Assembly: GCA_035544575.1 (NCBI GenBank)
Contig: DATKEC010000117.1
Span: 1-64,000 of the forward strand
Reading direction: 5' to 3'
DNA from: DATHWB01 sp035544575
Lineage (GTDB): Bacteria; Actinomycetota; Acidimicrobiia; Spongiisociales; ZC4RG35
Length of the DNA stretch: 64,000 bases
Below are positions 58,717 through 64,000 of this stretch, one piece after another. The position numbers were made by a program, and so were the translations under genes. The notes below the pieces were generated by a model, which ran no database searches, was not told where the DNA came from, and saw nothing but the letters and a program-made list of their open reading frames with translations. Position 1 is the first letter of the stretch. Every line of letters begins with the position of its first letter.

Positions 58717-59596
58717 ATGACCGGCATCGCCGACGAGGGGATGGATCCACGCCAGCACGAGAGGTCCGGAACGCGGGCGCTCGACGACTGGACGAAAACC
58801 ATCGTCGAGGCCCAGGATGTCGTCGCCCCTGATCGAATCGAAAGGCTCGCCCTCGCACTTGGCGTCGAGCCGCCCGTTCACGAGGAGCCGCTGAGCCCGT
58901 TGTGGCACTGGCTGCTGTTCCTGCCAGCCACTGCCCGGACCGAGACCGGTGACGACGGGCATCCGCGACGCGGTGGGTTCCTCCCGCCACTCCCCCACCG
59001 CCGGAGGATGTATGCCGGGGGGCGGCTCGAGTTCCACGCGCCTATCCCCATTGGGGCGAACGTCACCCGCCGTGGCGAAATCGTCGACATCACAGAGAAG
59101 GCCGGCCGAAGCGGTGACATCGTGCTCGTGTCCGTTCGCTACGAGATCACCTGTGACGGCCGACCGGCGATCACAGAACACCAGGAACTGGTCTATACCG
59201 ACTCTCCGCCGAAACCGGTGGCGGCTGAAGCCGACAAATTGCTCCCCCCGGCCCGATGGGTCGACACGGTGGTCACCGACGAGGTCCTGCTCTTCCGCTT
59301 TTCCGCACTCACACACAACTCTCACCGGATCCACTACGAACCGCAACTATGCGACCGGGACTGAGGGTTACCCCGATCTGGTCGTCCACGGTCCACTCAC
59401 CGCCATCCTGTTGGCCGACCTCGTTCGCCGCAACGACCCCATGACGATCGTGGCATTCAACTTCTCGTCGCGTGCTCCCCTCTATGTCGGTGAGACGATC
59501 CTTCTCCGCGCCGACGGCAACGAAGACAGCGTCACCGCCAGCGCGAATCGGCCGGAAGGCACTGTGTCGATGGCGGCCGAAATGAGGCTGGCGTGA
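58717..59596 (+). pseudogene. HTD2/MaoC-like acyl-CoA dehydratase with a single-base frameshift
   Basis: Two overlapping frames together give a normal hot-dog dehydratase of about 292 aa. The first (58717 to a stop at 59362-59364) has PLWHWLLFLP, RRMYAGGRLEF and HNSHRIHYE; the second continues RNYATGTEGYPDLVVHGPLTAILLADLVRR, ending at 59596. The extra base lies near 59338-59341. HTD2/mesaconyl-C4-CoA hydratase-type enzymes hydrate enoyl-CoA or mesaconyl/itaconyl-type CoA thioesters. Its reading-through end overlaps the next gene's start (GTGA), so the frameshift may be a sequencing error or very recent; a start at 58741 is possible. Confidence 0.8.
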
Positions 59597-60480
59597 GCGA
59601 CACGATCGCCTTCGCCGACACGCACATCCATTTCTGGGAGCAACCCCACCCCACCCTGCGCTGGGATTGGCTGGAGCCGGGGACCACCCATCCGGTGTTC
59701 GGCGACATGAGTCCGCTGATCGAATTGAGGACGTACTCGGCCAGAGAGTTCGTCGCGGATATCGCCGGGTGCGACGTCACGAAGGCGGTCCACGTTCAAG
59801 CGGCACTCGGTACTCCCGACCCTGTCGAGGAGAGCCGGTGGCTCGAGGCGATGGCCGAGGACACCGGATGGCCCACCGCGATCGTCGCACATGTCTCCCT
59901 CCAGGACGCCGACGCAGCAACGACGATCGAGCGTCATCTCCAATACTCGCGAGTGAGAGGCGTGCGTGATCTCGGCCGAGGCGACTACCTCGTGGACCCC
60001 GCATTCGAACACGGGTACGCCATCCTCGAACAGTACGGCCTGGTCTATGACCTCGACGTCAAGTGGGAAGGCATGGCCGACGCGGCCTCCCTCGCGCGTC
60101 GACATCCGGGAACCACGATGGTCGTCGAGCACGCCGGATTTCCCACGACGCGAACCGCCGAGTACTTCCATGCATGGCGATCAGCGATGAACGCGTTCGG
60201 GCCACTCGAAAACGTGTTCATCAAGATTTCCGGTCTCGGCATGGGCGACCGCGCATTTGGGCGGGACTGGACGATCGAGACACTGCGGCCGTGGGTCGAG
60301 GAGAGCATCGAAATCTTCGGCGTCGAGCGCTCCTTCTTCGGGACGAACTTCCCTGTGGACCGGATGTTCTCGACCTATCACGACCTCCTGACCGCGTATC
60401 GGGCGCTCGTGGCGGAATTCAGCGAGGACGACCGCCACGCCCTGTTCCATCGCAACGCCGAGCGCGTGTATCGCATCTGA
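59593..60480 (+). CDS. Amidohydrolase_2 / COG3618-type lactonase
   Basis: A 295-aa protein from a GTG overlapping the end of the dehydratase frame. The COG3618 barrel opens FADTHIHFWEQPHPTLRWDWL (H11 and H13), with VVEHAGFP and FGTNFPVDR at the later strands. Characterised relatives hydrolyse L-fucono-, L-rhamnono- and 2-pyrone-4,6-dicarboxylic lactones. Near a rhamnose-mutarotase-like gene and MR-type enzymes, a deoxysugar lactone is a reasonable guess. Confidence 0.85.
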   Translation: MSDTIAFADTHIHFWEQPHPTLRWDWLEPGTTHPVFGDMSPLIELRTYSAREFVADIAGCDVTKAVHVQAALGTPDPVEESRWLEAMAEDTGWPTAIVAHVSLQDADAATTIERHLQYSRVRGVRDLGRGDYLVDPAFEHGYAILEQYGLVYDLDVKWEGMADAASLARRHPGTTMVVEHAGFPTTRTAEYFHAWRSAMNAFGPLENVFIKISGLGMGDRAFGRDWTIETLRPWVEESIEIFGVERSFFGTNFPVDRMFSTYHDLLTAYRALVAEFSEDDRHALFHRNAERVYRI

Positions 60481-60484
60481 TCGA

Positions 60485-61690
60485 TCAACCCGAGTCGACC
60501 ACGAGGCTGGGCACCGTCCGCTCGAACCAGTTGACCACGGGAACCTGCCGCTCCCGCAACCTCGGTCCGTTCAAGCTCAACAGGAACCGTTCGGTGGCAA
60601 CCACCGCCTCGACCCGGGCAAGTTGATACCCCATGCAAAAGTGGCTTCCGAGGCCGAAAGCGAGATGCCCGGCCACCCCGCCCGCGTGATACCCGGGCTT
60701 GCGTTCCGTCCCCATGAGGAGATCCTGGCGGTCCGGGTCGAAGCGCTCGGGTTCGGCAAAAATCGAGTCGTCATTGTTCGCCGAACCAAGACACACGAGC
60801 ACGTTGGTGTCCGTCGGCAGTTCTCGCCCGTACCACTCGACAGGGCTGTTGGTTCGTCGGTCCTCGTAGACGATCGGGCCGTCCCTCCGCAGGGACTCCG
60901 AGAATCCGCGCTGGATGCGATCCGGATCTTCCCGGCACCGTTCCAGTTCCTCTGGATGATCCAACAATGCCCACCAGAAGTTACGCAGGGCCATGTCCGT
61001 CGTTGGACCACCGGCCACGAGCAAGAAGCTGACGAACGAGAAGATCTCCTCATCGGTCAGTCGCTCGCCGTCGGCTTCACCGTGAACGATTCGAGAGATC
61101 AGGTCGTCGGTCGGAGCGACCCGCCGGGCGGCGACGAGCGGCGCGAGATGCCCGGCGAGGCGTCGATGCGCTCCCCGGCCGCGAGCTCGCAGCTCGGGAT
61201 CGTCTTCGAGTGCCTCCAGGATCGTGTTCCCCACTTCGAAGACGAGATCGTTGTCGGCCGGGGCGAATCCGAGCAGCGCGGAGATGACTGTCAACGGAAG
61301 GCGGTTCGTCATCACGTCGACCAGGTCGCCTCCTGAAATGTACTCGGCTCCCAACAGATCGACCGAGGACTCGATGAACGGGCGGTAGGCCTCGAGACTC
61401 CGGCCAACGAAGGCTGGTGCGACGATGGTGCGTTCGCGGATGTGGCGTGGTCCGTCCAACTCTGCCAGCGTGCGTCCGAAGACCGGTCGGAATCGCTCCT
61501 GATACGTGCGAGTCGAATAGGTCCCGTGGTCACCCAGCACCGTCACCACGTCCTCGAAGCGCGACAGTATCCATCGGTCGGCCGCTTCGTCGTAGAAGAG
61601 GGGGTGTTCTTCACGGAGACGACGCCAGGTGGGGAAGGGATTCCGAAGATACTCGTCACTCCGCAGGGCGTCACCGACTGAGACGGTCAC
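60485..61690 (-). CDS. Cytochrome P450
   Basis: A 401-aa bacterial P450 from a GTG overlapping the mutarotase stop (GTGA). Heme-binding FGLGSHFCMG with C352, I-helix AGGPTT (226-231), ExxR E265-R268 (ESLR), PERFDPDR meander. Soluble, no membrane anchor. It requires a ferredoxin and reductase, neither of which is nearby. Last gene of the minus-strand run from 63934 with sugar-modifying enzymes; a substrate-hydroxylating or O-demethylating role is inferred. P450s that O-demethylate methylated sugars such as 6-O-methylgalactose are known in marine bacteria. Confidence 0.9.
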   Translation of the reverse strand: MTVSVGDALRSDEYLRNPFPTWRRLREEHPLFYDEAADRWILSRFEDVVTVLGDHGTYSTRTYQERFRPVFGRTLAELDGPRHIRERTIVAPAFVGRSLEAYRPFIESSVDLLGAEYISGGDLVDVMTNRLPLTVISALLGFAPADNDLVFEVGNTILEALEDDPELRARGRGAHRRLAGHLAPLVAARRVAPTDDLISRIVHGEADGERLTDEEIFSFVSFLLVAGGPTTDMALRNFWWALLDHPEELERCREDPDRIQRGFSESLRRDGPIVYEDRRTNSPVEWYGRELPTDTNVLVCLGSANNDDSIFAEPERFDPDRQDLLMGTERKPGYHAGGVAGHLAFGLGSHFCMGYQLARVEAVVATERFLLSLNGPRLRERQVPVVNWFERTVPSLVVDSG

Positions 61691-62025
61691 GGCTCCACCT
61701 CGTCCAGGTGCCAGCATTCGGCATACTCGAAGAGGTTTCCCGATTCGTCGGTCATCCGGGCGATGTACGGCTCCATCACGCGGTTCCATCGATCGGTGAC
61801 CCCCGTATATCTGTCGGCCATTCTCCGACGCACCGTGGCGACGTCCGGGTCACACACGCAGGTGCAGATCACGTGCGGCCCTCTCCGAAAGAGGGTGTAG
61901 TCGCGATATCCCGCGTCGAGGATCGCCGCCGCGAGCTCCGGCCAGATCTCCCGGTGCATCCGGTCGTACTCCTCCTCGGTCCCGGGGACCAAATCGAAGG
62001 TGAAACAGAGCCGCTCCACTGTCAA
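61687..62025 (-). CDS. L-rhamnose-mutarotase-like protein (RhaM family)
   Basis: A 112-aa dimeric alpha-beta barrel; TTG at 62025 overlapping the stop of the Gfo/Idh gene (TTGA), or GTG at 62019. The RhaM pattern is EEYDRMHREIWPELAAAILDAGYRDYTLF, with Y20, H24 and W28 corresponding to the mutarotation residues, and a C-terminal EPYIARM...AECWHLDE with the family's Trp. Family members interconvert the anomers of rhamnose or fucose; homologues also occur in other sugar operons. Confidence 0.85.
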   Translation of the reverse strand: MTVERLCFTFDLVPGTEEEYDRMHREIWPELAAAILDAGYRDYTLFRRGPHVICTCVCDPDVATVRRRMADRYTGVTDRWNRVMEPYIARMTDESGNLFEYAECWHLDEVEP

Positions 62026-63086
62026 ACCACCTCCTCGAACGCGCCGGACGACATGCTCCGGTAGGCGGCTTCGAGCAGCTCGACGGTTCGGGCGCCGAGT
62101 TCAACCGGCGACCGGTTCACCGCCTCAGGGCGGCCCTGGACAAGATCGAGCAGGGTGTCGACCGGCCCTTTGCAGTGGTACGCACCTGCGTCCGGCGGGA
62201 GCTCGATCTCCACGGGTCCGCGGTCGACTGTCCACATCCACAGCCGGTCGCGCTCGAGATCGGCGTGCATCTGGCCCTCGGAACCGAACACCCGGATCTC
62301 GTATTGGTGCCGATCGTTCTGTACGCCGCTGTGGTAGGACGCCCCGCTCACTGCACCTGTCGCACCTCCGCGGAAGCGGACGGCGAATGCATCGTGTAAC
62401 TCGACCGGGGCTCCAGGCGGGGACGAACCAAGCCCGAACACGCCTTCCGCCTTCAGGCCCGTCACTCCCAGAGCCCACCCGAGAATGTGGCTCAACTGCG
62501 CCTGGGCATAACCTCCCCCGGACATCGTCGGATCGGTCCAGGTCCGCGTGTCGACGACTTCCTCGGTCGGACCGGCGGAGTGCAGCGAGGAACCCTCGAG
62601 CAGCTGACGGGTGCCCGATGCCATGTGCACCTGGAGGTGTTCGATCGTTCCAACGCCTCCGTCCTCCCAGAGCCGCTGCGCTTCCACGAACGTCGGCAAG
62701 TAGTTCCAGCCGAATGACACCACGACATGTCGGCCCACCTCTTCCGCGCGCTGGGCGATGTCCCATGCCTCTTCGGGCTTGATCGTGACTGGCTTCTCCA
62801 ACAACACGTGTGCCCCTGCCTCCAGGGCGGCCATCGCATGCTCATGGTGGAAAGCAGCAGGACTCGACACCACACAGAGGTCGACACCCGCATCCAACAC
62901 GTCCGCGTAATCCTCGCTCGCCACTGCGAAACCGAACCGATCGGCGACATGTTGCGCCTCCTCGAGCCCAAGCCGGCAAACACCCACCAGCTCGATCTCG
63001 TCGCTCCTCTCCAGCAATGTGGGAATGTGAGACACCTGCGCCCACACGCCTGCTCCAACCACACCGACGCGGACTCTGGAAGTCAT
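62022..63086 (-). CDS. Gfo/Idh/MocA-family dehydrogenase
   Basis: A 354-aa NAD(P)-dependent oxidoreductase, ATG overlapping the stop of the isomerase gene (ATGA). N-terminal Rossmann VGVVGAGVWAQVSHIPTLL, VVSSPAAFHHEHAMAAL, LLEKPV (the conserved EKP with catalytic Lys) and a C-terminal beta-sheet substrate domain. Members oxidise sugars, inositols and bile or amino-sugar derivatives. Operon partner of an IolE-like barrel and a mutarotase, indicating a sugar substrate. Confidence 0.9.
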   Translation of the reverse strand: MTSRVRVGVVGAGVWAQVSHIPTLLERSDEIELVGVCRLGLEEAQHVADRFGFAVASEDYADVLDAGVDLCVVSSPAAFHHEHAMAALEAGAHVLLEKPVTIKPEEAWDIAQRAEEVGRHVVVSFGWNYLPTFVEAQRLWEDGGVGTIEHLQVHMASGTRQLLEGSSLHSAGPTEEVVDTRTWTDPTMSGGGYAQAQLSHILGWALGVTGLKAEGVFGLGSSPPGAPVELHDAFAVRFRGGATGAVSGASYHSGVQNDRHQYEIRVFGSEGQMHADLERDRLWMWTVDRGPVEIELPPDAGAYHCKGPVDTLLDLVQGRPEAVNRSPVELGARTVELLEAAYRSMSSGAFEEVV

Positions 63087-63934
63087 CGGTCCACCTCACT
63101 CAGAATCTCCCGTAGCAACTGGCCGAGCCGGCCACTCTCCGCCACGTTGTCCGTCATGTCGCATCCCCACTTCTCCATCCACACGAACTCGCTGGCGAGG
63201 TAGCCGGAGTAACCGGACTCGACAAGACCGGTCACGAGGCTGCGAAAATCGATGCGATTCTCCGGGAGCCTGGTCTGCATCACCCCATGGCCACCCGGCC
63301 GCAGCTGCACGTGACGAACGCGGTCAGCGAGTGTCAGCATCGACGCGACGTCTGTGCCCAGAAATGCGAAGTGTCCGGGATCAAGCGTGACGGTCAGACC
63401 CGGACAGAGGTCCAGCAAATCGCGGGTGGCCTCGGGCGTCTCGATACACGACCCGACGTGCGGTTCGACCGACACTGCCAGCCCTCGTTCGGCTCCCAGC
63501 CCGACCAGGGGTGCGAGGCCCGCAGCCGCGAGGGCGATCGCCATGTGCTGCGACTGGTTGTCGGAGACCACCCCGGGAAGGAGTGTGATTCCAGGTGCGT
63601 TCGTCGCGGAGGCGAACTCGACTGTCGCCGCGAATATCTCTTGTAACTCGGCCTGGTCGCCAGCGTTGCGGCTGGTCGGCGTCAGTCGTGTCAAATCCAG
63701 GCTCGCCGTGAGAAAAACGTCTGCCACCACCAGCCCGTGCTGTTCCACGGACCGACAGAGACTCTCCGCTCGCCGTTGGGGATTCTCCCGTACCGAAGCG
63801 AGGGTGACATGCGTGGCATCGGCGAACAGCCCCACGTCGATGGCGCCGAACCCCAGGTCGGCGATGATCGCCATCACCACCGTATGGCTCAACGTCGGCC
63901 AGGCATAGTCGTTACAGCTCAGTTGGATCGACAT
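63083..63934 (-). CDS. Sugar phosphate isomerase/epimerase-like TIM barrel (second)
   Basis: A 283-aa protein from the ATG at 63934 (GAAGGGAAGGACCT). Xylose-isomerase-like barrel: IQLSCNDYAWPTL at strand 1, metal Glu in LAVSVEPHVGSC, Asp/His in VTLDPGHFAFLG, His in VRHVQLRPGG and a late Glu in ASEFVWM. First gene of the run that ends with the P450, as far as the window shows. The 66 bp beyond it to the window edge contain its ribosome site and no gene I can support. Confidence 0.85.
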   Translation of the reverse strand: MSIQLSCNDYAWPTLSHTVVMAIIADLGFGAIDVGLFADATHVTLASVRENPQRRAESLCRSVEQHGLVVADVFLTASLDLTRLTPTSRNAGDQAELQEIFAATVEFASATNAPGITLLPGVVSDNQSQHMAIALAAAGLAPLVGLGAERGLAVSVEPHVGSCIETPEATRDLLDLCPGLTVTLDPGHFAFLGTDVASMLTLADRVRHVQLRPGGHGVMQTRLPENRIDFRSLVTGLVESGYSGYLASEFVWMEKWGCDMTDNVAESGRLGQLLREILSEVDR

Positions 63935-64000
63935 AGGTCCTTCCCTTCGTGCGGATCAGTGGACCAGAGGAGGATCGATCGAAACTGCGCGGCGTCATCG

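Noticed and set aside
63935..64000. A minus-strand open frame at the right edge as the C-terminal part of another gene.
   Set aside because: About 20 codons give no recognisable sequence, and all frames are plausible; it cannot be supported.
1..64000. Search for tRNA, rRNA, CRISPR arrays, transposases, integrases and att sites.
   Set aside because: Reading both strands I found no T-loop plus acceptor pair, no regularly spaced repeats and no recombinase gene. The island therefore has no visible mobility genes in this window, although its edges are not both inside it.

Overview
The window is high-GC DNA (GTG and TTG starts common, start/stop overlaps such as ATGA and GTGA nearly everywhere, almost no spare DNA) from an actinobacterium. 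The Thr-rich lipoprotein leaders, a Cys-containing type of SLH repeat and SigB/SigF-like promoters would fit a deep-branching, free-living lineage such as Acidimicrobiia, but that placement is inference; no rRNA or tRNA gene was seen to settle it.

Region 1 (1-9.7 kb) looks like ordinary chromosomal background: a truncated P-loop ATPase, a group of small genes (DUF4242, an 87-aa protein, a one-TM protein, a CBS-pair protein, a 51-aa basic protein) with alternative-sigma-like promoters, a secreted M15 peptidase with FG-GAP and SLH repeats, a BNR-propeller/MoaD-like pair, a cyclase-ATPase-TPR signalling protein and an AlkB-type dioxygenase. A RidA-family gene broken by about 61 bp (9.86-10.3 kb) lies at the edge of the next region.

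Region 2 (10.3-64 kb) is one continuous catabolic island of about 50 genes in short divergent operons. It contains a two-subunit N,N-dimethylformamidase-like amidohydrolase, three enolase-superfamily (MR/MLE) enzymes, two complete Dpp/Opp ABC importers with the same gene order (SBP-D-F-B-C), a class III CoA-transferase, a LacI-family regulator, an E1alpha/E1beta/lipoyl-domain set without an E2 core, amidohydrolases, class III and class IV aminotransferases, a D-aminoacylase, a D-threonine-aldolase-like enzyme, a maleate-isomerase/AMDase homologue, a gamma-glutamyltransferase-like enzyme, two D-2-hydroxyacid dehydrogenases, two phosphotriesterase-like lactonases, six SDRs, an FMN hydroxyacid oxidase, a D-amino-acid oxidase-like flavoprotein, a COG3618-type lactonase, a rhamnose-mutarotase homologue, a P450, a Gfo/Idh/MocA dehydrogenase and two sugar-isomerase-like TIM barrels.

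My main unifying observation is a family of about 12-bp palindromic sites (GGAAACGTTNCC / GGATACGATTCC type), typical of LacI-family operators. They occur in most divergent intergenic regions from 15 to 59 kb, including in front of the LacI gene and inside a perfect 44-bp palindrome. This suggests that one regulon, possibly run by the LacI protein at 23.5 kb, controls uptake of peptide- or amide-like compounds, their deacylation and deformylation, and disposal of D-amino-acid, hydroxyacid and (deoxy)sugar-acid fragments. The actual substrate cannot be read from the sequence.
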